From Sphingomonas hominis (lineage in GTDB: Bacteria > Pseudomonadota > Alphaproteobacteria > Sphingomonadales > Sphingomonadaceae): a stretch of 64,000 bases of DNA. A program made the translations under genes and the position numbers. Each line of letters opens with the position of its first letter. Within the stretch, counting starts at the first letter, position 1. Where the stretch lies: NCBI RefSeq assembly GCF_013328205.1, contig NZ_JABULH010000006.1, positions 62,001 through 126,000 on the forward strand, given 5' to 3'. The notes under the pieces were generated by a model that saw only the letters and a program-made list of their open reading frames with translations, did not search any database and had not been told where the DNA came from. Of this stretch, positions 10,685 through 21,444 are shown in pieces.

Positions 10685-11905
10685 GTGGTCGTCGCCGCGA
10701 TCCTGGGCGCGGGGTTCGGGCCGGGATTGTACCAGAATCTGTCGAGCCTGTTCACGCCGGGGCTGGAAGCAGAGTTCGGTTGGACGCGCGGGCAGATCTC
10801 GACCGCCGCCGGCCTCGCGCTGATCGGCGCACTGATCGCGCCGCTGGTCGGGCGCGTTGCGGACCGCGTGGGCGTGCGGCCGGTGATCGTCGCGTCGTCG
10901 GCGGTGCTGGCGGCAGGCTATCTGCTGCTGGCGAACGTCGGCGGCGCGATCTGGCATTATCAGGCGTGCGTGCTGCTGCTGGTGCTGGCGGTGCCGGGGA
11001 CGAGCAGCCTGGTGTACGGCAAGATGATCGCGCTGCGGTTTCGCCAGCATCGCGGCACCGCGCTGGCGATCGCGACCTCGGGATTGGCGGTGGCGACGAT
11101 CGTGGTGGCGCCGGCGCTCGGCTGGGTGATCCAGCATGGGGGATGGCGGCGCGGCTTCGTTGCCCTCGCGCTGGCGAGCGCGGCGGCGCTGCCGTTCATT
11201 CTGCTGGTGATCCGGCCGAGTTCGACGCTGGCCAAGCCGACGATCGCCGACGACGGCACGCCGCCTGATCCCACCGTGCGCGGGCAATCGCCGTCGGTTG
11301 TCGAGGGCATGACCGCGGCGGAGGCACGGCGCGATCCGCGTTTCTGGCGCGTGGTGGCGGCGGCGATGCTGGTCAATCTGGCGACCACCGGTCTGGTCAC
11401 GCAGATCGTGCCGCTGGGGCTCGAACTGGGGCTGGATAGCGCGGAAGCGGCGGTGCTGTTGACGAGTTTCGGGGTCAGCGCGATCGCGGGACGGTTGCTG
11501 ATCGGGGCGCTGATCGACCGGTACCGGCCGCAACCCGCGGCGGCGGCATTCGCGCTCGTCTCCGCGCTGGCCTTCCTGGGGCTCGCCTGGGGATCGTCGC
11601 ACGTCGCGGCCGTGCTGGCGCTGGTGTTCCTGGCGGGATTGATGAACGGGGCGGAGAACGACCTGTTGCCTTATCTGGCCGCGCGGTTGTTCGGGTTACG
11701 CGCTTACGGCGAGATCTATGGCAGCGCGATGCCGCTGACGCTGGTCGGCACCGCGATCGGGATCATCGGGTTCGGTCGGCTGCACGACATGTTCGGTGAT
11801 TATGACGCGGCGTTGATCGCGGGCGCGGTGGCGCTGCTGGGCGCGGGCGGGTGCTTCCTGTCGCTGCGTGACCGCGATGGCGCGAACGGCATGAACGGCG
11901 ACTGA
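10685..11905 (+). CDS. Major facilitator superfamily permease
   Basis: 406 aa, twelve predicted membrane segments. The loop 2-3 signature appears as GRVADRVGVRP and the matching half in the second domain as GALIDRYRPQP. This subgroup resembles monocarboxylate/oxalate-formate-type MFS carriers; substrate unknown. The GTG at 10685 is the first usual start codon in frame, but family-like sequence (EWRGGWR) continues upstream of it to a stop at 10595, so the true N-terminus is uncertain. A small ORF of 26 codons begins at 10542 in another frame and ends at 10622. Confidence 0.82.
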   Translation: MVVAAILGAGFGPGLYQNLSSLFTPGLEAEFGWTRGQISTAAGLALIGALIAPLVGRVADRVGVRPVIVASSAVLAAGYLLLANVGGAIWHYQACVLLLVLAVPGTSSLVYGKMIALRFRQHRGTALAIATSGLAVATIVVAPALGWVIQHGGWRRGFVALALASAAALPFILLVIRPSSTLAKPTIADDGTPPDPTVRGQSPSVVEGMTAAEARRDPRFWRVVAAAMLVNLATTGLVTQIVPLGLELGLDSAEAAVLLTSFGVSAIAGRLLIGALIDRYRPQPAAAAFALVSALAFLGLAWGSSHVAAVLALVFLAGLMNGAENDLLPYLAARLFGLRAYGEIYGSAMPLTLVGTAIGIIGFGRLHDMFGDYDAALIAGAVALLGAGGCFLSLRDRDGANGMNGD

Positions 11906-11979
11906 CGATCGCGTCCAACGCAGGTTAAACCAAGCGCCGACATACGCGTTCGCCTGCGGGGGTTTGCAGGAGTGAACGC

Positions 11980-12741
11980 GTGAAACATTGGACCATCTTA
12001 GCCGCCGGCCTCGCGACGCTGACCACCACCGCGTCGCCGGCGTTGGCGCAGGGACGCTGGGACTATCGCCCGGGCGACTATCGCCTGATCGGCGCGGGCG
12101 TCCGTTTGCTGGTGCCCGAGTTGCGCCGCAGCCCGCGCGGGCAGGCGTTCGTGATGCGGAACTTCGACCTCAATCGCGACGGGCGCGTCCAGCCGCGCGA
12201 GGCGCAGGCGGCGAACGAGGCGTTTCTGCGCGTGGCGGGTCCGAACCGCGCGCGCTATGCCTGGCCCGCGGCCGAGCGGGTCACCGTGATCGAGGAGACG
12301 CGCGTGGTGCCCGGCGGCGGCTGGGACCGGCGCGCGATGCGCGATTACGGGTTCCGCCAAACGCCGCGCGGCGCGACGCTGACGTTGCAGGAGGACGTGC
12401 TGTTCGCGACCGACAGCGATCGTTTGCGCCCCGGCGCGGTGGACAAGCTGCGCGCGCTGGCCAGTTACCTGCGCGACAATCCGGGCGTGCGCGTGGCGAT
12501 CGACGGCTTCACCGACTCGCGCGGCAGCGATGCGCACAACCAGGACCTGTCGGAGCGGCGTGCCGCCAGCGTGCGCGCGGCGTTCGACCAGATGGGGGTG
12601 ACGCGCGCGCGCTTCTCGGTCGTCGGGCACGGTGAGCGTGATCCGGTGGCGAGCAACGCGACTGCGGCTGGGATGCGGCAGAACCGCCGCGTCGAGGTGA
12701 CGCTGCTGGGCCGGCGCGCGAGCGAGTTCGCGCGCTACTGA
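11980..12741 (+). CDS. OmpA-family outer membrane/periplasmic protein with EF-hand-like motif
   Basis: 253 aa with an N-terminal signal peptide ending ASPALA-Q. Residues about 60-75 contain DLNRDGRVQPRE, a single EF-hand-like calcium loop. The C-terminal 110 residues are an OmpA peptidoglycan-binding domain: FATDSDRLRPGA, DGFTDSRGSDAHN, LSERRAASVRAAF and GHGERDPVASN. Likely anchors the outer membrane to peptidoglycan. GTG start 11980 with AGGAG seven bases upstream. A strong hairpin follows the gene. Confidence 0.88.
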   Translation: MKHWTILAAGLATLTTTASPALAQGRWDYRPGDYRLIGAGVRLLVPELRRSPRGQAFVMRNFDLNRDGRVQPREAQAANEAFLRVAGPNRARYAWPAAERVTVIEETRVVPGGGWDRRAMRDYGFRQTPRGATLTLQEDVLFATDSDRLRPGAVDKLRALASYLRDNPGVRVAIDGFTDSRGSDAHNQDLSERRAASVRAAFDQMGVTRARFSVVGHGERDPVASNATAAGMRQNRRVEVTLLGRRASEFARY

Positions 12742-15480
<2,739 letters not shown>

Positions 15481-15488
15481 GCGCGGCG

Positions 15489-15510
15489 GGGAGCGGGTGT
15501 TTCTGCTCCC
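15489..15510 (+). terminator. Possible terminator hairpin after gyrB
   Basis: GGGAGC (15489-15494) pairs with GCTCCC (15505-15510) ten bases apart, just after the gyrB stop. No T tract follows. The remaining 270 bp up to the next gene show nothing recognisable. Confidence 0.35.
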
Positions 15511-15782
15511 TGTTCCGGCGAGTTGAGGACCAACCCGAATGACGGATCGCCGAATATGCGGCGGTTGAGCGCGTATCAAGCATTCGGCGCGGCCGGTTCG
15601 TCTCGGCCCCGCGTGCGAACCTATTCGTGACTCCATTGGGCGGTGCTCGCAATGTGGCGGCCCGCGCCTCGGCACGAGCGCACGGCGGGAGATATTCGCT
15701 GCCAAGTGCGACCGGATGGGACCTTGTCGACTAACAGACGTTAAGCCGCTCGATCGTGCAAGACCGCGCGAGGAGTCGAACC

Positions 15783-17066
15783 ATGGCCAGCCTCGCCCAC
15801 GCTCCTGTTGATCGATCGCGCGAACGCGGGCCTGCGTCGAGCAGGCGCACGCTGGACGCGATGAACTTCTTCCTCGCCGACGTGCGCGACGGGCTGGGGC
15901 CGTACCTGGCGATCTACCTGGTCGCGGTGCGCGGGCCGGCGCACGGGTGGAACGAGCAGACGGTCGGGCTGGTGCTGACGATCGCGGGCATTGTGGGATT
16001 GCTGTCGCAGACGCCCGCGGGCGGGTTGATCGACCGCAGCCGCAACAAGCCGCGCGTGGTGATGGTCGCAGCGCTGCTGGTGACGCTGAGCAGCCTGTCG
16101 CTGCCGGTGGTGAGCGGCTTCACCGTGGTGACGATCACGCAGTCGATCGCGGCGGCGGCGGGCGCGGTGTTCGCGCCGGCGATCTCGGCGATTTCGCTGG
16201 GGATCGTCGGACCGAAGCTGTTCGCGAAGCGCGTCGGGCGCAACGAAGCGTTCAACCACGGCGGCAACGCGGTGTCGGCGGCGCTGGCGGGTGCGTTGGC
16301 ATGGAAGTTCGGTCCCGTTGTCGTGTTCTGGATGATGGCGGTGCTGACTGCGCTGAGCATCGCGGCGACCGCGCGGTTGAACAATCGCGACATCGACAAT
16401 GCGGTCGCGCGCGGGCTCGACTGCGAGCCCGACGAGGAATGCGAGACGCAGAGCGCGTGGCGCACGCTGCTGGAGAACAAGCCGCTGCGCACCTTTGCCG
16501 CGATCGCCTTTGCATTTCACCTCGCCAATGCGGCGATGCTGACGTCGGTCAGCCAGCAGCTCGCGCGGACGGTGGGGAAGGATTTGGCGACGTCGCTGAC
16601 CGCAGCGTGCATCGTCGCGGCGCAATTGGTGATGGTGCCGGTCGCGCTGATCGCGGGGCGCAAGGCGGACACATGGGGGACCAAGCCGATCTTCCTCGTC
16701 GGTTTCGCGTTCTTGACGCTGCGCGGTGTGCTCTACACGCTGTCGAGCGATCCGTGGTGGCTGGTGGGAGTCCAAGCGCTCGATGGTGTCGGTGCGGGCA
16801 TCTTCGGCGCGCTATTTCCGATCGTGATCGCCGATCTGACCAAGGGCACCGGGCGATTCAACGTCAGCCAGGGGGCGGTGGCGACCGCGCAGGGGCTGGG
16901 CGCGGCACTGTCCGCGTCGCTGGCGGGCGCGATCATCGTGCGGGCGGGCTATTCGGTCAGTTTCCTGACGCTGGCGGCGATCGCGGGGGCGGGGTTGCTG
17001 TTGTACCTGTTCGCGATGCCGGAGACGAAGAAGGGAGCCGCGGGGGACGGGCACGCTGCTGCGTGA
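15783..17066 (+). CDS. Major facilitator superfamily permease (drug/metabolite type)
   Basis: 427 aa with about twelve membrane segments; N-terminal signature GGLIDRSRNKPRVV in loop 2-3 and QTPAGGLIDR just before. It resembles MFS carriers of alphaproteobacteria with a short cysteine-containing loop (LDCEPDEECETQ) between TM6 and TM7. Substrate unknown. ATG 15783 is preceded by AGGAG with seven-base spacing, which decides the start over the ATG at 15756. It converges with the GH130 gene. Confidence 0.85.
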   Translation: MASLAHAPVDRSRERGPASSRRTLDAMNFFLADVRDGLGPYLAIYLVAVRGPAHGWNEQTVGLVLTIAGIVGLLSQTPAGGLIDRSRNKPRVVMVAALLVTLSSLSLPVVSGFTVVTITQSIAAAAGAVFAPAISAISLGIVGPKLFAKRVGRNEAFNHGGNAVSAALAGALAWKFGPVVVFWMMAVLTALSIAATARLNNRDIDNAVARGLDCEPDEECETQSAWRTLLENKPLRTFAAIAFAFHLANAAMLTSVSQQLARTVGKDLATSLTAACIVAAQLVMVPVALIAGRKADTWGTKPIFLVGFAFLTLRGVLYTLSSDPWWLVGVQALDGVGAGIFGALFPIVIADLTKGTGRFNVSQGAVATAQGLGAALSASLAGAIIVRAGYSVSFLTLAAIAGAGLLLYLFAMPETKKGAAGDGHAAA

Positions 17067-17133
17067 GCAGAAGAAGCGCGATCCCGGCTCAGGGCCGGGA
17101 TGACGGGTGAGGCAGGCAGCGGTTCTTGTTGGG

Positions 17134-17170
17134 CCTACCCACCCCCGGCCCCTCCCTTCAGGGCGGGGAG
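17134..17170. repeat. CTACCCACCC/GGGCGGGGAG palindromic repeat, copy 2
   Basis: Lies between the convergent MFS and GH130 genes, eight bases from the GH130 stop. A partial REP-like fold-back (CCCGGCTCAGGGCCGGG, about 17080-17103) sits just before it. Both could end transcription from either side. Confidence 0.75.
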
Positions 17171-17177
17171 AGGTACG

Positions 17178-18458
17178 TCACATCGCCTTTAGCAGCTCCG
17201 CGATATCGACAAAGGCGAAGCCGACCGAGCTGTCGGCGATGCCGTAGGGCATGAACAATTTGTCGCCGTGGCGCATCGCGCCGCAGGTGTAGACGACGTT
17301 CGGGACATAGCCTTCGCGGTCCTGGTCGGCGGCGGCGAGGATCGGTTGCTGGGTGCGGCCGATCACCTTGGATGGGTCATCCTTGTCGAGCAGCGCGGCG
17401 CCGATCGAATATTTGCGCATCGCGCCGACGCCGTGGGTCAGCAGCAGCCAGCCCTCGTCGATCTCGATCGGCGGGCCGCAATTGCCGATCTGCACGAACT
17501 CCCACGGATATTCGGGCTTGAGGATCAATTGCCCGTCGTCCCAGTGCGTCAGGTCGTCGGTCGAGAGCAGGTAAAGGTTCTCGCCGTCCTGCCGTCCGAT
17601 CGACAGATAACGGCCGCCGACCTTGCGCGGGAACAAGGCGATGCCCTTGTTGCGCGCGGCGGTGCCCGTCATCGGCACGAGGTCGAACTGGCGGAAGTCG
17701 CGCGTGCGCAGCAGCTCCGACTGGATCGTCGCGCCGTTATAGGCGGTGTAGGTGCCGAGCCATTCGACCTGGCCGTCGTCGTGCGTGAAGTGGACGAGGC
17801 GCAAATCCTCCAGCCCCTTCGACTGCGCGTCGGTGATCGGGAAGATGACGGTGCCAGAGAGCGTGCTGTCGCGGTGGCGATAGACGGTGACGGGACCGAC
17901 CGGCGCTTCCTCCTCGTCGCTGCCGACCGCGTCGGCGGCGGTGGCGAACGGCGGCTCGGGCGCGAGTTTGAGCTCGTTATCCTCGCCGATGATGCCTTCG
18001 CGGAAGGCAACGGAGGAGATGTGCCCCTCCCCCACCGAGCGCAAGGACATGAGGATGCGCTGCGAGCCCGGCGACATGCCCGACTGGTCGGGGTGCGGCA
18101 CCGCGCTGGGATTCATCAGCGCGGCGGCGGCGTAGCTATATTCGTGACAGAAGTAGGCGCCGATCAGCTGGCGCTTCTCGTCGTCGATCCGGCTGCCGTC
18201 GAGCCCATGCGCGGCGGCGATCTCGTCGTAGCGCGTCATGAACACGCGCCGCGTCTGCCAGTGGCGCGCCTCGAAGTCCTTGAGCACGAGCTCGAGCTGG
18301 TCGCGCGCCTGCTGCGCGTCCATCTCGAGCACTTCGTTGATCAAGCGCTGCGACCGGCTGATCCCGCTGCCGTTGGCGAGCCAGCCGATATGGAACGGGC
18401 GCACCACGACGCGCGACGGATCGGCGTGAAGCCGCAGCCGATGATTGAACAGGTTCAA
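17178..18458 (-). CDS. GH130-family glycoside phosphorylase (mannoside phosphorylase-like)
   Basis: 426 aa. GH130 enzymes cleave beta-mannosides by phosphorolysis, releasing mannose-1-phosphate; a few are hydrolases. The five-bladed propeller pattern is visible, including GTYTAYNGATIQSELL, YLLSTDDLTHWDD and NCGPPIEIDEGWLLLTHGVG. No signal peptide, so the substrate is cytosolic. The gene follows a GT4-toroid glycosyltransferase by 48 bp on the same strand, which suggests the pair makes and recycles one glycan. Exact linkage cannot be read from the sequence. Confidence 0.82.
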   Translation of the reverse strand: MNLFNHRLRLHADPSRVVVRPFHIGWLANGSGISRSQRLINEVLEMDAQQARDQLELVLKDFEARHWQTRRVFMTRYDEIAAAHGLDGSRIDDEKRQLIGAYFCHEYSYAAAALMNPSAVPHPDQSGMSPGSQRILMSLRSVGEGHISSVAFREGIIGEDNELKLAPEPPFATAADAVGSDEEEAPVGPVTVYRHRDSTLSGTVIFPITDAQSKGLEDLRLVHFTHDDGQVEWLGTYTAYNGATIQSELLRTRDFRQFDLVPMTGTAARNKGIALFPRKVGGRYLSIGRQDGENLYLLSTDDLTHWDDGQLILKPEYPWEFVQIGNCGPPIEIDEGWLLLTHGVGAMRKYSIGAALLDKDDPSKVIGRTQQPILAAADQDREGYVPNVVYTCGAMRHGDKLFMPYGIADSSVGFAFVDIAELLKAM

Positions 18459-18506
18459 GGGAATTACGCCTCGCGAAATCGTCTGTGCGTTGCGCGACGC
18501 GTCCGG

Positions 18507-20780
18507 TTACGCGGCGGCGCGCGCCTTCCCTGCCACGGCTCCGGCCCGCTTTGAAAGCCCCGAAATCGCGCAACTCGCCAATTGCAGCGCCAGGATGCTC
18601 TCCGCGCCCTGGTTGCGGTTCAGCCCCGCAGGCATCAGCCCGTCGAAACAACCGCCGTCACGCGCGGTGGCGAGCGGGAGGTCGAGGTCGTTCGCGCCAA
18701 GGAACCAGTTGTACGCGCGCGTCGCTTCCGCCAGCCAGTGGCGGTCGCCGGTTGCCTCGAACGCAGCGGCGCATGCCTCGACGGTGCCCTGCGCTTCGAG
18801 CGGCTGCTGATCGTAGGGCAAGGGTTCGGCATATTCGCGGCCGAAACTCTCCGACCCGACTGCGCGGAAGTGGCCCTCTGGCGAGGTCTGCTTCGCCATG
18901 ATCCAGCGCAGCGTCTCGATCCCGCAATCGATCAGATCCTGCCGCCCGAGCGCGGTGCCGGCGCGGATCAGCCCTTCGGGCAAGCGCGCATTGTCATAGG
19001 CGAGTACGATCTCGAACCAGCCCCATTCGGGGCGCCGCGCATCGTCCAGCAGCGCGAGGTGCTGCGCGGGGAAGCGCTCCAGGATTTCGAGCGCCAGCGG
19101 GTGGTTGGGCGAAGCCTCCAGCATCGCCGCGGCGCCGAGCATCGCGAAGGATTGCGCGCGCGGGCTGCCGAGATCGAAGGCGAGGCTCGCGGTCATGTCG
19201 AACATCGCGGTCGCCCAGTCGCGGTGCTTCGCCTCCGCCGCGTCGCGCGCGGTGACGCCGAGCGCCCAGAGCGTGCGACCGTTCGAATCCTCCGACCCGA
19301 CGTCCTCGCACCAAGTGCGATCGAAGTTCATGAAGTTGCGGAAGCGGCGACGGTCCGGGTTCCAGGCGTATTGCACGAACGACGCGTAGATCGTCATCCA
19401 CTTGTCGCGGGTGACCGCGTCGACATCGGCCATCTGCGTCATCAGGATCAGCGCGCGCGCATTGTCGTCGATGCAATAGCCGTGGCGGCGATCGGGGATC
19501 GAGAAGATCGAATGCTGGAGCATGCCCGTAGAGTCGCTCATCCGCTCGACAGCGGCGAGGTCGGCGGGCAGTGCCTTGAGCGACGCCGCCGATCCGGCGG
19601 CGAGCCGTTTAGGGTGCGTGGTAATGCTGCGTGCGATTTCGTTCATGGCCTTCTCCGCCACGGCGGGCCAGATCATGGTGCGCCCCCGTGCATAGGCGCG
19701 CTGCGACAGCCGGCCCAGGTTGCGCTCGCTGCCGAGCAGGTCGTTGATCTCGCGCGCGAAGGCGGCGACATCCTTGAAATCGACGAGAACGCCGTGGCCG
19801 TCGGCCAGGATCTCTGTCGCGTGAACGTAGGGCGTGGAAATCACCGCCTTGCCGACGCCGACCGCGTAGGAGAGCGTGCCGCTCGTGATCTGCGCGGGGT
19901 TCAGGTACGGCGTCGCGTAAATGTCGGCGGCCTGGAGGTAGTCGATCAAATCGTCGTGATCGACGAAGGCGTCGATGAAGGCGACATTGTGGTCGACGCC
20001 CAAGCTGGCGGCGAGCGCCTTCAAGCGGTCGCGGTACGCCTCGCCCTCGTGCGCGACGAGGCTGGGGTGCGTCGCGCCGAGCACGACATAGGCGGCGTCG
20101 GGGTGGCGCGCGACGACCGCGGGCATCGCCTCAATCACCGTCTCGATCCCCTTGCCGGGGCTCAAGAGGCCGAAGGTGAAGATGATGCGCTTGCCCTGCC
20201 AGCCGAAGCGCGCCTTGAACGCGTCGGGCGACACGAAGGGGCGATCGGGCACGCCGTGCGGGATCACCGCGATCGAGGCGGGGTTGGCGCCGTAGACGCG
20301 CTGCAGGATCTCGCGACCGCGTTCGGCCATCACGATGACCTTGGCGGCGCGGCGCAGCAGCCCTTCGAGCACCGCGCGCTCCTGCGTGCCCGGCTTCTCC
20401 AGCACGGTGTGGAGCGTGACGATCAGCGGCACGGTGGTGCGATCGAGCAGTTCGAGGATGTGCGCACCCGCGTCGCCGCCGAAGATGCCATATTCGTGCT
20501 GGAGCCACAGCGCCTGCGCGCCGCTCGCCTCGATCGCGCGCGCGGTCGAGATATAGGCGGCACGGTCATGCTGCGCGATCGCGCCGGTCACCGCCTCCGG
20601 GTAGTCGTAGCGGCCGGGGTGGTCGTCCATTGCGTAGACGTCGACGCGGGTATCGGGAAAACGCTTTCGCAGAGCCTCGTAAGTGTCGGTCGTGAACGTG
20701 GCGATGCCGCACTTACGCGGCAGGAAATTCCCGATCAGGGCGATGTGCTTGACCGCGCCCGGCTCGACCGACTGCTTCAT
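18507..20780 (-). CDS. Bimodular GT4 glycosyltransferase with C-terminal alpha/alpha-toroid-like domain
   Basis: 757 aa. Residues 1-390 form a GT-B glycosyltransferase of family 4: NFLPRKCGIATFTTD at the start, FGLLSPGKGIETVIEA in the donor domain, and NPAQITSGTLSYAVGVGKAV near the nucleotide-sugar site. Residues about 420-740 are helical with RHGYCIDDNARALIL, SNGRTLWALG and PYDQQPLEAQGTVEA, the pattern of an (alpha/alpha) barrel as in six-hairpin glycosidases. It is upstream of and probably co-transcribed with GH130. GDP-mannose is a reasonable donor given the partner, but this is inference. Confidence 0.8.
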   Translation of the reverse strand: MKQSVEPGAVKHIALIGNFLPRKCGIATFTTDTYEALRKRFPDTRVDVYAMDDHPGRYDYPEAVTGAIAQHDRAAYISTARAIEASGAQALWLQHEYGIFGGDAGAHILELLDRTTVPLIVTLHTVLEKPGTQERAVLEGLLRRAAKVIVMAERGREILQRVYGANPASIAVIPHGVPDRPFVSPDAFKARFGWQGKRIIFTFGLLSPGKGIETVIEAMPAVVARHPDAAYVVLGATHPSLVAHEGEAYRDRLKALAASLGVDHNVAFIDAFVDHDDLIDYLQAADIYATPYLNPAQITSGTLSYAVGVGKAVISTPYVHATEILADGHGVLVDFKDVAAFAREINDLLGSERNLGRLSQRAYARGRTMIWPAVAEKAMNEIARSITTHPKRLAAGSAASLKALPADLAAVERMSDSTGMLQHSIFSIPDRRHGYCIDDNARALILMTQMADVDAVTRDKWMTIYASFVQYAWNPDRRRFRNFMNFDRTWCEDVGSEDSNGRTLWALGVTARDAAEAKHRDWATAMFDMTASLAFDLGSPRAQSFAMLGAAAMLEASPNHPLALEILERFPAQHLALLDDARRPEWGWFEIVLAYDNARLPEGLIRAGTALGRQDLIDCGIETLRWIMAKQTSPEGHFRAVGSESFGREYAEPLPYDQQPLEAQGTVEACAAAFEATGDRHWLAEATRAYNWFLGANDLDLPLATARDGGCFDGLMPAGLNRNQGAESILALQLASCAISGLSKRAGAVAGKARAAA

Positions 20781-20830
20781 CCTTCTACCTTTGCTGGCTT
20801 GGCAAGCAGTCGTGACGGACCGCCGCTTGC

Positions 20831-20845
20831 CTACCCAACGGGTAG
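20831..20845. promoter_or_regulatory. Small palindrome upstream of the GT4-toroid gene
   Basis: CTACCC-AAC-GGGTAG, a perfect 6-bp inverted repeat about 50 bases before the GT4 start. It could be an operator; nothing else supports this. Confidence 0.25.
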
Positions 20846-20907
20846 ATGAAGGTTTAGTTGCACGCGTTCTTGCCGCAGCGCAGCATGGCTAGAGGCGCAG
20901 GTATGAA

Positions 20908-21360
20908 TCAACCACGCCCGCGATATCCGGGCACGCCCTGATCGGGCAGCCACAGCCCCTCGGGCGGGGCACCCGATTGCCAGAACACGTCGATCGGCAT
21001 GCCGCCGCGCGGATACCAGTAACCGCCGATACGCAGCCACCGCGGGCCCATCTCGCGGAACAGCCGCTCGCCGATGCCGACGGTGCAATCCTCGTGGAAT
21101 GCATTGTGGTTGCGGAAGGAGCCGAGGAACAGCTTCAAGGACTTCGACTCGACGATCGTCTCGGCAGGCACATAGTCGATCACCAGATGCGCGAAGTCTG
21201 GCTGGCTCGTCACCGGGCAGAGCGAGGTGAACTCGGGCTGGGTGAAGCGGATCAGGTAGGTCTGGTTCGGGCGGGGATTGGGGACGTAGTCGAGTACGGC
21301 TTCCTCGGGCGAGGTGGGAAGCGGCACCGACTGGCCGAGATGGGTGGGGGCAAGGGTCAT
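20908..21360 (-). CDS. queF: NADPH-dependent 7-cyano-7-deazaguanine reductase (preQ1 synthase)
   Basis: Reduces preQ0 to preQ1 in queuosine synthesis for tRNA. 150 aa, the short (YkvM-type) QueF. Motifs: [16 protein letters not shown] with the catalytic Cys, [20 protein letters not shown] with the substrate-binding Glu and His, and [17 protein letters not shown] 21360 starts [10 protein letters not shown]; the ATG 63 bases upstream only adds unrelated sequence. Divergent from ileS. Confidence 0.94.
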   Translation of the reverse strand: MTLAPTHLGQSVPLPTSPEEAVLDYVPNPRPNQTYLIRFTQPEFTSLCPVTSQPDFAHLVIDYVPAETIVESKSLKLFLGSFRNHNAFHEDCTVGIGERLFREMGPRWLRIGGYWYPRGGMPIDVFWQSGAPPEGLWLPDQGVPGYRGRG

Positions 21361-21444
21361 GCGCGGCGAGATAGGAGCGGCGATCGCTCGCGTCACCTGC
21401 CGGTTTGTTTCGCGCGCGCCCACGCGCTAAGGCGCCGAGCAATC

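Noticed and set aside
18582-20849. 755-codon plus-strand frame opposite the GT4-toroid gene
   Set aside because: Antisense shadow; low-complexity Arg/Val/Ala content and no start context.
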